Origin: Prevotellaceae bacterium UBA7028
GTDB taxonomy: Bacteria; Bacteroidota; Bacteroidia; Bacteroidales; Bacteroidaceae
Direction of reading: 5' to 3'
Length of the DNA stretch: 6,831 bases
Assembly: GCA_002494215.1 (NCBI GenBank)
Contig: DLBF01000052.1
Coordinates: 1-6,831, forward strand
Below are positions 1-6,491 of the stretch, piece after piece (position 1 is the first letter of the stretch; each line of letters opens with the position of its first letter). A model generated the notes under the pieces. The model had not been told where the DNA came from, ran no database searches, and saw nothing but the letters and a program-made list of their open reading frames with translations. A program made the translations under genes and the position numbers.

Positions 1-747
1 CAAAAAGGCGGTGTGGGAAAAACCACTACCAGCATGAACCTGGCGGCCTCCCTGGCAGCTCTGGAGAAGAAAGTTTTGCTAATTGACGCAGACCCACAGG
101 CCAACGCATCCAGCGGTTTGGGCGTAGATGTAAACAAAATCGACGGGTCAATATACAACGCATTGCTTGGCGAGATGGACATCAAGGATGTCATCTACAC
201 AACCGATATCAACGGACTGGACATCATTCCTTCCCACATCAATCTGGTGGGAGCCGAGATAGAACTGCTGAACGTAAAACATCAGGAGCAGGTAATGAAA
301 AAGCTGCTGGCTCCCATTGCCGACGAGTACGACTATCTGCTCATAGACTGCAGTCCCAGCTTGGGACTTATCACAGTCAACGCCTTGACTGCCGCCCATA
401 GCGTCATCATTCCTGTGCAGTGCGAATACTTCGCCTTGGAGGGTATCAGCAAGTTGCTGAACACCATAAAGATTGTGAAGTCCAGGATGAACCCCGCATT
501 GGAGATTGAAGGCTTCCTGCTGACCATGTACGACAGCCGTCTGCGTCTGGCCAACCAGATTTACGAGGAGGTAAAACGACACTTCCGCGAGTTGGTCTTC
601 AAGACTGTCATTCCGCGTAACGTCAAACTGAGCGAAGCTCCCAGTCACGGTATGCCCGCCATCCTTTACGATGCCGATGCCGTAGGTGCCAAGGTACATC
701 TGAAACTGGCGGAGGAGATTATTGAGAAGAATTCGGTTAGCGGTTAG
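1..747 (+). CDS. parA: ParA/Soj chromosome-partitioning ATPase, 5' end missing
   Basis: This is a ParA/MinD-type ATPase that works with ParB to move and separate newly replicated chromosome origins; it acts on the nucleoid. The reading frame is already open at base 1, inside the deviant Walker A motif KGGVGKT (fragment residues 2-8, with the signature lysine K2 and the P-loop lysine K7). The true start lies upstream, probably fewer than about 12 codons away. The GTG at 13 falls inside the P-loop and is not a start. Also visible are DADPQAN (29-35), the Walker B motif LLIDCSPSLG (113-122), the family stretch VIIPVQCEYFALEG (135-148) and, near the end, VIPRNVKLSEAPSHG. The 248 residues present are nearly the whole chromosomal ParA length, without the N-terminal DNA-binding extension of plasmid P1-type ParA. 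The last residues (KNSVSG) are poorly conserved and run up to the repeat-rich spacer. parB follows after 135 bases. The family call is very secure. Confidence 0.96.
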   Translation, partial: QKGGVGKTTTSMNLAASLAALEKKVLLIDADPQANASSGLGVDVNKIDGSIYNALLGEMDIKDVIYTTDINGLDIIPSHINLVGAEIELLNVKHQEQVMKKLLAPIADEYDYLLIDCSPSLGLITVNALTAAHSVIIPVQCEYFALEGISKLLNTIKIVKSRMNPALEIEGFLLTMYDSRLRLANQIYEEVKRHFRELVFKTVIPRNVKLSEAPSHGMPAILYDADAVGAKVHLKLAEEIIEKNSVSG

Positions 748-751
748 GAGA

Positions 752-768
752 CCCTCCCCAACCCTCCC
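752..768 (-). other. Putative G-quadruplex motif just after parA
   Basis: Read on the - strand, these 17 bases are GGGAGGGTTGGGGAGGG: four runs of at least three G separated by loops of 1, 2 and 1 bases. This is a textbook short-loop quadruplex pattern. It begins 5 bases after the parA stop codon, on the template strand for parA-parB transcription. The + strand further on also has G-runs (773-775, 777-779, 787-790, 801-804), but with longer loops of 1, 7 and 10 bases. That the motif folds or matters in the cell is inference. Confidence 0.55.
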
Positions 769-790
769 GTTAGGGAGGGAGTCTTTGGGG
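756..790 (+). other. Hairpin in the parA-parB spacer, weak terminator candidate
   Basis: CCCTCCC (762-768) pairs perfectly with GGGAGGG (773-779) around the loop GTTA. The stem continues with CCCCAA (756-761) against TTGGGG (785-790) if AGTCT (780-784) bulges out. Separately, AGAC (749-752) could pair with GTCT (781-784). No run of T follows, so a standard intrinsic terminator is not supported. It could instead slow RNA polymerase, protect the 3' end of a parA message, or simply be part of the repeat element filling this gap. Confidence 0.45.
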
Positions 791-807
791 CAAGGAGCAA
801 GGGGCAA
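787..807. repeat. Heptanucleotide tandem repeat, 3 copies (GGRGCAA)
   Basis: There are three consecutive 7-base units: GGGGCAA (787-793), GGAGCAA (794-800) and GGGGCAA (801-807). The units differ only at the third base. They do not code for a recognisable peptide, and they lie in the parA-parB gap 25 bases before a second, unrelated heptad repeat. Confidence 0.7.
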
Positions 808-832
808 GAGGATAGTTCTGTAGCCCAGATTC

Positions 833-867
833 TTCACTCTTCACTCTTCACTTTTCACTTTTCACTT
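833..867. repeat. Heptanucleotide tandem repeat, 5 copies (TTCACTY)
   Basis: There are five consecutive 7-base units: TTCACTC at 833 and 840, then TTCACTT at 847, 854 and 861. A decayed sixth unit, TTAATTT, follows at 868-874. The array ends 15 bases before the parB ATG, so it would lie in the parB leader of any message reading through from parA. The change from C to T at the last base of the unit runs in order along the array, as expected for stepwise unit duplication. Copy number could vary by replication slippage. Confidence 0.85.
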
Positions 868-882
868 TTAATTTAAAAAAAT

Positions 883-1788
883 ATGGCCATACGTAAGAAA
901 TATCAAGGTCAGGCTTTGGGTAGAGGCCTTGACGCTTTGTTAAATACTGATGCAGAGGTTCAGACCGCAGGTTCTTCCAACATCTGCGAGGTGAGCATAG
1001 AGAAAATCAAGCCCAACCCCAATCAGCCCCGAAGGGATTTTGATGATGACAGCCTACAGGAACTAGCCAACAGTATCCGACAGATAGGCATCATACAGCC
1101 CATCACCCTGCGCGACATGGGTGACGACACCTACATCATCATCGCCGGTGAAAGACGTTGGAGAGCCAGCCAGCGAGCAGGACTCACCCACATTCCCGCC
1201 TACATCAGGACGGTTGACGACGAGAACATGATGGAGATGGCACTGGTGGAGAACATCCAGCGTCAGGACCTGAGTGCATTGGAGATTGCCTTGGCCTACC
1301 AGCACCTGATGGAGCAGTACGATCTGACACAGGAACAGCTGAGCGACAAGGTAGGCAAGAACCGTGCCACGGTAGCTAATTACCTGCGTCTGCTGAAGCT
1401 GCCAGCCCCCATCCAGATGGCACTCAAGAAGAAAGAGATTGACATGGGCCACGCACGTGCCTTGTTGGCACTGAACGACCCGACTGCCCAGTTGGAAGTG
1501 TTCAACGAATTCAAGAAGGACAAGATCAGCGTCCGCAAGATTGAGGAAATGGTGAAGGAACTGAGCCAGGGAGGAAGTGTCAAGAGCAAGGAAGGTAAGC
1601 GTATCCGCCAAAAGGGTTCTAACCTGAGCAGCGAATACGGTGCCCTGCGCAACAGCCTGAGCAAATTCTTCCAGACAAAAGTTCAACTGACATGCGCAGA
1701 AACCGGAAAGGGAAAGATCACCATCCCCTTTGCCAACGAAGAAGAACTGGAACGTATCATCGCTATTATAGACAAACTGAGAAGTTGA
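883..1788 (+). CDS. parB: ParB/Spo0J chromosome-partitioning DNA-binding CTPase
   Basis: ParB binds parS sites near the origin, spreads as a CTP-dependent clamp, and stimulates ParA. The 301 residues are a normal length for chromosomal ParB and show the family order. The N-terminal ParA-contact motif ALGRGLDALL is at 11-20. The ParB/Spo0J N-domain begins at about 36 with NPNQPRR (45-51). The CTP-binding arginine box GERRWRAS is at 89-96 and ENIQRQDL at 123-130. A helix-turn-helix spans about 148-174 (LTQEQLSDKVGKNRATVANY), then a lysine-rich linker at 232-245, and a C-terminal dimerisation segment at about 250-301. The ATG at 883 is chosen because the conserved LGRGL motif sits just inside it and a stop lies close upstream. 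The leader is A/T-rich (TTTAAAAAAAT) with no Shine-Dalgarno. Its stop codon overlaps the start of the next gene, suggesting coupled translation. No key residue is missing. Confidence 0.97.
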   Translation: MAIRKKYQGQALGRGLDALLNTDAEVQTAGSSNICEVSIEKIKPNPNQPRRDFDDDSLQELANSIRQIGIIQPITLRDMGDDTYIIIAGERRWRASQRAGLTHIPAYIRTVDDENMMEMALVENIQRQDLSALEIALAYQHLMEQYDLTQEQLSDKVGKNRATVANYLRLLKLPAPIQMALKKKEIDMGHARALLALNDPTAQLEVFNEFKKDKISVRKIEEMVKELSQGGSVKSKEGKRIRQKGSNLSSEYGALRNSLSKFFQTKVQLTCAETGKGKITIPFANEEELERIIAIIDKLRS

Positions 1789-2498
1789 GAATAAACAGAC
1801 CACTATATGGCTTCCGGATTCTGCTACTTATACTCATTGCCTGTTGTAGCGGAACATCTGCCCTTCACGCTCAAGAGCTGGAGCAGGTGCATACGGATTC
1901 TGTCAGCAAACTATCCCCCGCAGACTCTGCACGTATAGTAGAAGTGTCGGACAGCATACTGACGGCAACCATAGACGCATCCCTGAAAAGGGAACGCTTT
2001 GTACCTGACCCCATCCGCGCCATGTGGCTGGGTTTGGTATTCCCCGGAGGCGGACAGATTTACAACCACAAATACTGGAAGCTACCCATCATCTACGGAG
2101 GATTCCTAGGCTGCGTATATGCCCTGACATGGAACTCGCAGATGCTTCACGACTATTCGCAAGCATATCTCGATATCATGGACACGGACCCCAACACCAA
2201 GAGTTACGAGAAGATGCTACCCATAGGGTACGACATCTCGGGTCGTGAGGAACGCTTCAAGAATATATTCAAGAACAAGAAGAATTTCTTCCGCAGAAAC
2301 CGCGACCTCAGTCTGTTCGCCTTTGCCGGAGTATATCTGCTGGCAGTGATAGACGCCTACGTAGATGCCGAGTTGTCCACCTTTGACATCAGCACCGACC
2401 TCAGCCTGCATGTAGAGCCTACATTCATACAGACTTCGCCTGCCAAGACATTCGGCAGAGAGAGTGTTCCCGGGGTCAAATTCACCCTTTCCTATTAG
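1785..2498 (+). CDS. DUF5683 family envelope protein (function unknown)
   Basis: This resembles the DUF5683 proteins found in Bacteroidota next to parB and a lytic transglycosylase; no function is known to me. I place the start at TTG 1785, which shares TTGA with the parB stop and gives 237 residues. An ATG in this frame at 1692 lies deep in parB and would add an unlikely basic tail; the next in-frame ATG (2022) would remove the signal sequence. From TTG 1785 the N-terminus is a good export signal: R2, R5, R11, a hydrophobic core at 12-19, then either ALHA|Q cleavage after residue 29 or a lipobox LIAC at 17-20. The family block PGGGQIYNHKYWK spans 87-99. It is followed by hydrophobic segments at about 100-116 and 174-192, with a charged stretch between them (about 152-173). 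Expected location is the cell envelope; the topology is unsettled. mltD follows after 15 bases, so a peptidoglycan or envelope role is plausible but unproven. Confidence 0.85.
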   Translation: MRINRPLYGFRILLLILIACCSGTSALHAQELEQVHTDSVSKLSPADSARIVEVSDSILTATIDASLKRERFVPDPIRAMWLGLVFPGGGQIYNHKYWKLPIIYGGFLGCVYALTWNSQMLHDYSQAYLDIMDTDPNTKSYEKMLPIGYDISGREERFKNIFKNKKNFFRRNRDLSLFAFAGVYLLAVIDAYVDAELSTFDISTDLSLHVEPTFIQTSPAKTFGRESVPGVKFTLSY

Positions 2499-2513
2499 AA
2501 AACCAAATAAAAA

Positions 2514-3791
2514 ATGAAGATAAGAATTTACACATTAAGTTGCGTATTACTATTGGCCATTGCCACCCATGCACAAGAATACACAGATACCATCGGCACA
2601 GACAACACGCTGCTGCCAGAGGGTATGCAAATGTACGAACTTGACAGTCTGCTGAACGACTGGATGACCAAAAACTACCTGACCAACGTAGAGAACTGCC
2701 TCTCGAAAGGCGTAAACCCCAGCTTCGACGACGAGACATACGCCAAGCGCCTTAGCCGTCTCCCCAACGTTATAGACATGCCCTACAACGAGATTGTCCG
2801 CAAATACATAGACCGCTACTGCGAACGTTTGCGTCCATCCGTTAGCATCATGCTGGGAGCATGTAATTTCTACAATCCCATATTCGAGGAGGCGCTGGAA
2901 AGCTATCAGGTACCCTTGGAGTTACGCAACCTGCCTATCATAGAAAGTGCGCTCCATCCCAATGCCGTTAGCCGCGCAGGAGCCGTAGGACTCTGGCAGT
3001 TTATGATAGGAACAGCCAAAAGATACGGATTGGAGGTTACCAGCCTCATCGACGAGCGCAAAGACCCTGTCAAGGCCAGTTATGCAGCTGCCCACATGCT
3101 AAAGGACCTTTACGACATATTCGGCGACTGGTCGCTGGCTATTGCAGCCTACAATTGCGGTCCGGGTAATGTCAGCAAGGCCATCCGTCGTTCTGGCGGA
3201 AGAAAAGACTTCTGGGGCATTTACCAGTATCTTCCCGCTGAAACAAGAGGCTATGTACCTGCCTTCATCGCAGCCAATTACGTGATGAATTACTTCTGCG
3301 ACCACAATATCTGCCCCGTTGGCACTTCCCTGCCACAGGCAACAGATACGCTGCTGTTGAAGAAGAACGTCAAAATGGAACAAATTGCCGCCACATGTGA
3401 CATCAGCGTAGAGGAGCTTCGCGCACTGAATCCCCAATACCGCACAACACTTATTCCTGGAGATTCACACGACTGCATTCTGCGTATGCCTTCCGACAAG
3501 ATTAACGCATTCATAGATGCAGGTGATTCTATCTATGTAAAGCCCACTTACACCTCTGTTGTCAAGGAAGTAGCCATTACCGAGGATAACGACAACGGAC
3601 GCCACTCCAAATCGCGCAACAGCAAGAGGAGCAAACGCAACAGATCAGGCGGGAGCACAATTACAATTAAGAAGGGCGACACCCTTGGTGCTATTGCAAG
3701 ACGCAACGGCACCACTGTTGAGGCATTACAGAAAGCCAACGGACTGAAGGGTACCAACATCAGAGAAGGTCAGAAGCTGAAAGTGAAGTAA
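2514..3791 (+). CDS. mltD: MltD-like membrane-bound lytic murein transglycosylase with LysM repeats
   Basis: The likely role is cutting the MurNAc-GlcNAc bond of peptidoglycan to give 1,6-anhydro-MurNAc ends during wall turnover in the periplasm. The 425 residues begin with a signal peptide (1-20, cleavage after THA before Q21; no lipobox, unlike E. coli MltD). A helical region follows. The SLT domain is at about 125-260: LPIIESAL at 140-147 with E144 as the expected catalytic acid, then AGAVGLWQFM (155-164), AIAAYNCGPGNVSKAI (209-224) and ETRGYVPAFIAA (243-254). A weak LysM-like segment lies at about 280-330. A basic Ser/Lys/Arg linker (363-378) leads to a clear C-terminal LysM at 381-425 (TITIKKGDTLGAIARRNGTT onward), which should bind the glycan. 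The start follows an A-rich leader and is the first ATG of the frame with a signal peptide. The order SLT then LysM and the size match MltD; the exact subtype is by analogy. Confidence 0.93.
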   Translation: MKIRIYTLSCVLLLAIATHAQEYTDTIGTDNTLLPEGMQMYELDSLLNDWMTKNYLTNVENCLSKGVNPSFDDETYAKRLSRLPNVIDMPYNEIVRKYIDRYCERLRPSVSIMLGACNFYNPIFEEALESYQVPLELRNLPIIESALHPNAVSRAGAVGLWQFMIGTAKRYGLEVTSLIDERKDPVKASYAAAHMLKDLYDIFGDWSLAIAAYNCGPGNVSKAIRRSGGRKDFWGIYQYLPAETRGYVPAFIAANYVMNYFCDHNICPVGTSLPQATDTLLLKKNVKMEQIAATCDISVEELRALNPQYRTTLIPGDSHDCILRMPSDKINAFIDAGDSIYVKPTYTSVVKEVAITEDNDNGRHSKSRNSKRSKRNRSGGSTITIKKGDTLGAIARRNGTTVEALQKANGLKGTNIREGQKLKVK

Positions 3792-3808
3792 ACGGCACAT
3801 AATATATA

Positions 3809-6076
3809 ATGTTAAAGGATTTGAGTATGGAAGAAGTGAAGAAGATAGAATCTGAAGACGAGAAGATGGTAAGCCAGGCTTATCAGCATCTTGTTGAGAC
3901 GTATCTCAATTCCAGGCACCGTAAGCACGTCGAGATTATCGACAAGGCGTTCAACTTTGCCAAAGAGGCACACAAAGGTGTACGCCGCCTTTCGGGTGAG
4001 CCCTACATTATGCACCCCATTGCCGTTGCGCAGATTGCCTGCGAGGAGATAGGATTGGGTAGCACCAGCATCTGCGCAGCACTGCTGCACGATGTGGTGG
4101 AGGACACCGACTATACGATAGAGGACATAGGCAATATCTTTGGTCCCAAAATAGCCGAGATCGTTGACGGACTGACGAAAATCTCGGGCGGCATATTCGG
4201 CGACAAGGCATCGGCACAGGCCGAGTCTTTCAAGAAACTGCTGCTGACCATGAGCGATGACATCCGTGTGATTCTGGTAAAGATCTCCGACCGCCTGCAC
4301 AATATGCGAACACTGGGAAGCCAGTTGCCTAACAAGCAATACAAGATTGCCGGAGAGACATTATATATCTATGCCCCACTCGCCAACAGACTGGGACTAA
4401 ACAAGATAAAAGAGGAGCTGGAGGACCTTAGCTTCAGCTACGAACACCCAGAGGAGTACAAGGCACTCAAAGACAAACTGGCAGGAATGCAGGAGCACCT
4501 GACCTCCATCTTCGACCAGTTTACAGCCCCCTTGCGCGAGAGACTTGATGCTGCCGATATAAAATACGAGATAAAGGCACGAATAAAAGCGCCCTACAGC
4601 ATCTGGAACAAGATGCAGACCAAGCATGTGACCTTCGAGGAGATTTATGACATTCTGGCCGTTCGCATCATCTTTGACTGCAATGACATCAGCAAGGAAA
4701 TCACCGAATGTTTCCAGATATACGCCATCTGTAGCGGCATCTATAAGCCACACCCCGAAAGATTACGCGACTGGCTGTCGCACCCCAAGGCCAACGGCTA
4801 TCAGGCCCTCCATACCACCCTTATGAGCAAGAACGGACAATGGGTGGAGGTGCAGATAAGGAGCCGACGCATGGACGACATGGCAGAACAGGGATTTGCT
4901 GCACACTGGAAGTACAAGGAAGGCAGCAAGACCACCAAGGACAGCGAGAACGAACTGGACAAATGGATGCTCACCATCAAGGAAATCCTTGACGACCCCC
5001 AGCCTAACGCCATCGACCTCCTGGACACCATTAAGCTGAACCTCTTTGCCAGCGAAATCTTCGTTGTCACCCCCAAGGGCGAGTTCAAAACCATGCCGGC
5101 AAACTGCACCGTACTGGACTTCGCATTCAACATACACACGTTCCTGGGTACCCATTGCATTGGTGCCAAGGTCAACCACCATCTGGTGCCCATCAATCAT
5201 GTTCTGCAGAGTGGCGACCAGGTAGAAATCCTCACCTCCAAGAATCAGAAAGTTGAACGCGAGTGGATGCAATACGCTACCACAGCAAAGGCAAAGGGAA
5301 AGATTCAGGCCTTGTTGCGCCGCGAGGACAGGGAGAAGCAGAAGGAAGGAGAGGAACTGCTGAATGAATTCTTCCAGAAGATAGAGAAAGAACCCAACAG
5401 CATCAACATAGACAAGCTATGCCGATTGCACAACATGCAGACGAGAGAGGATCTGCTTGTTGCGGTAGGCGAGAAACGCATCAACCTTGGCGATAATGAC
5501 GAAGCAATCATCCTGAACAAGATTTCAGAGAAGAAAGGATGGGGAAAATACCTTACTATATTCAAGCGTCATCATGCCAACAATGCTAATGCAGATGCTC
5601 CCATCAGCGTTGCTCCGCTTAAGATTGACAAGAAGAAGCCCCTTATCCTTAACGAGGAAACGATCGGGCATTACATTATCTGTCAGACCTGCCACCCCAT
5701 ACCAGGCGACGATGTGCTGGGATACTTCGATGGCGTTAGCAGCATCACCATCCACAAGCGTCAGTGCGAAGTTGCTTCGAAGCTGAAAGCCAGCGACGGC
5801 AACCACATCCTTGCTGCCAAATGGGACACGCACAAGCAGCTGTCGTTCCCTGCTATCATCCATCTTAATGGTATAGACCACATAGGCGTACTGCACCAGA
5901 TAACAGGCATCCTTTCCCAGCAACTGAACGTAGATATCCACCAGTTGAATATCAATGCCAAAGACGGTATCTTTACGGCAGAAATTCAGTTGGGAGTACA
6001 CGATGTAAGCGATATCCGCTCCATCTGCAAGAATCTTAAGAAGATAAAGGAAATAGAGGAAGTAAAGCGCTACTGA
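3809..6076 (+). CDS. relA/spoT: Bifunctional RelA/SpoT (p)ppGpp synthetase-hydrolase
   Basis: This cytoplasmic stringent-response enzyme transfers pyrophosphate from ATP to GTP/GDP and removes it again. Its 755 residues show the full long-RSH layout. The HD hydrolase is at about 35-200, with H69, H94-D95, E98-D99 and D161/N165 (KISDRLHNMRTL) all present, so hydrolysis should be active. The synthetase is at about 250-375, with KAPYSIWNKM at 260-269, D281, the RLRD loop at 318-321, NGYQALHT at 329-336 and VEVQIRS at 346-352. The RLRD loop corresponds to the RxKD of bifunctional enzymes rather than the acidic ExDD of RelA. TGS follows at about 415-478, then a helical region. A zinc-finger-like segment carries C625, C628-H629, H649 and C653, and ACT is at about 679-753. 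ATG 3809 is used; ATG 3827 (MEEVKK) is possible and loses only six residues. It lies 17 bases after mltD, and its stop codon abuts that of the opposing merR-type gene. Confidence 0.97.
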   Translation: MLKDLSMEEVKKIESEDEKMVSQAYQHLVETYLNSRHRKHVEIIDKAFNFAKEAHKGVRRLSGEPYIMHPIAVAQIACEEIGLGSTSICAALLHDVVEDTDYTIEDIGNIFGPKIAEIVDGLTKISGGIFGDKASAQAESFKKLLLTMSDDIRVILVKISDRLHNMRTLGSQLPNKQYKIAGETLYIYAPLANRLGLNKIKEELEDLSFSYEHPEEYKALKDKLAGMQEHLTSIFDQFTAPLRERLDAADIKYEIKARIKAPYSIWNKMQTKHVTFEEIYDILAVRIIFDCNDISKEITECFQIYAICSGIYKPHPERLRDWLSHPKANGYQALHTTLMSKNGQWVEVQIRSRRMDDMAEQGFAAHWKYKEGSKTTKDSENELDKWMLTIKEILDDPQPNAIDLLDTIKLNLFASEIFVVTPKGEFKTMPANCTVLDFAFNIHTFLGTHCIGAKVNHHLVPINHVLQSGDQVEILTSKNQKVEREWMQYATTAKAKGKIQALLRREDREKQKEGEELLNEFFQKIEKEPNSINIDKLCRLHNMQTREDLLVAVGEKRINLGDNDEAIILNKISEKKGWGKYLTIFKRHHANNANADAPISVAPLKIDKKKPLILNEETIGHYIICQTCHPIPGDDVLGYFDGVSSITIHKRQCEVASKLKASDGNHILAAKWDTHKQLSFPAIIHLNGIDHIGVLHQITGILSQQLNVDIHQLNINAKDGIFTAEIQLGVHDVSDIRSICKNLKKIKEIEEVKRY

Positions 6077-6424
6077 TTACAATTCCTTCAACTCGTTGCT
6101 GATTTCTATCAGCTCCTGACGTATCGATTGCAAATAGCCTAACACCTCGGCGGTATTATTGGCTCCGTCGTGGTTCTTTGCCAGCACCTGCTTGGCAGCA
6201 CCTATCTTCATGCCCCGCACCTTCAACAGGTTATAAACCAGTTGAATCTCAGCAATATCCTCGGCCGTGTACCTTCTTATTCCACGACTTTCCGTCTTCT
6301 TAGGTTTGATATTAGGAAATTCCTTTTCCCAATAACGCAAAAGAGACTCTGCCACGTTAAACTGAGCGGCAACCTCGCTAATAGAATAAAACTTCTTCAG
6401 CTCTTTATTCGGATTATAGGGCAT
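6077..6424 (-). CDS. Small MerR-family transcriptional regulator
   Basis: This is a 115-residue DNA-binding protein of the MerR superfamily. The winged helix-turn-helix is at about 12-53 (FYSISEVAAQFNVAESLLRY, then the wing containing GIRRYT at 48-53). Two helices follow with DIAEIQLVYNLLKVRGMKI (56-74), the usual MerR pattern, and a C-terminal helix at 91-115 suits an antiparallel dimerisation coiled coil. There is no effector-binding domain and no cysteine at all, so it cannot be a cysteine-based metal or redox sensor of the MerR/CueR/SoxR kind; what it senses is not visible. ATG 6424 is the first start of the frame and precedes the HTH at a normal distance. The stop codon TAA directly adjoins the spoT TGA with no base between. 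It is transcribed away from alaS and shares its upstream region with it, so control of itself and alaS is an inference worth testing. My recollection is that similar small MerR genes occur near alaS in other Bacteroidota. Confidence 0.93.
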   Translation of the reverse strand: MPYNPNKELKKFYSISEVAAQFNVAESLLRYWEKEFPNIKPKKTESRGIRRYTAEDIAEIQLVYNLLKVRGMKIGAAKQVLAKNHDGANNTAEVLGYLQSIRQELIEISNELKEL

Positions 6425-6459
6425 AATTACAGATATTACTTCCTTTTATAAACAATTTC

Positions 6460-6491
6460 TTTGCAAAAATAGGTAAAATAAATTACCTTTG
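6460..6491 (+). promoter_or_regulatory. Bacteroides-type promoter for alaS
   Basis: TTTG (6460-6463) and TACCTTTG (6484-6491) match the known Bacteroidota -33 TTTG and -7 TAnnTTTG elements without mismatch, with a 20-base spacer. Transcription should begin around 6494-6498, leaving an A-rich leader of about 70 bases before the alaS ATG. The assignment rests on motif match, spacing and position. Confidence 0.75.

Noticed and set aside
756..790. Intrinsic terminator after parA
   Set aside because: A hairpin is present but no T-run follows on either strand; kept only as a structure of unknown role.
784..820. Possible separate parB promoter (TTTG 784-787, TAGTTCTG 813-820)
   Set aside because: The spacer is 25 bases and the -7 element has a mismatch; this is too far from the TTTG-20-TAnnTTTG pattern seen before alaS.
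148..837. Long - strand open frame (229 codons) under parA
   Set aside because: It lies opposite the well-conserved parA sequence, has no recognisable domain, and similar long antisense frames lie under parB and spoT, as expected from codon usage.
1692..1784. Longer N-terminus for the DUF5683 gene from ATG 1692
   Set aside because: It would overlap parB by 97 bases, gives a basic low-quality tail, and puts the signal sequence about 40 residues inside the protein.
6227..6245. Imperfect palindrome AACAGGTTATAAACCAGTT inside the MerR-type gene
   Set aside because: It codes for a conserved helix of the protein and has no T-run, so it is not a supported terminator or operator.
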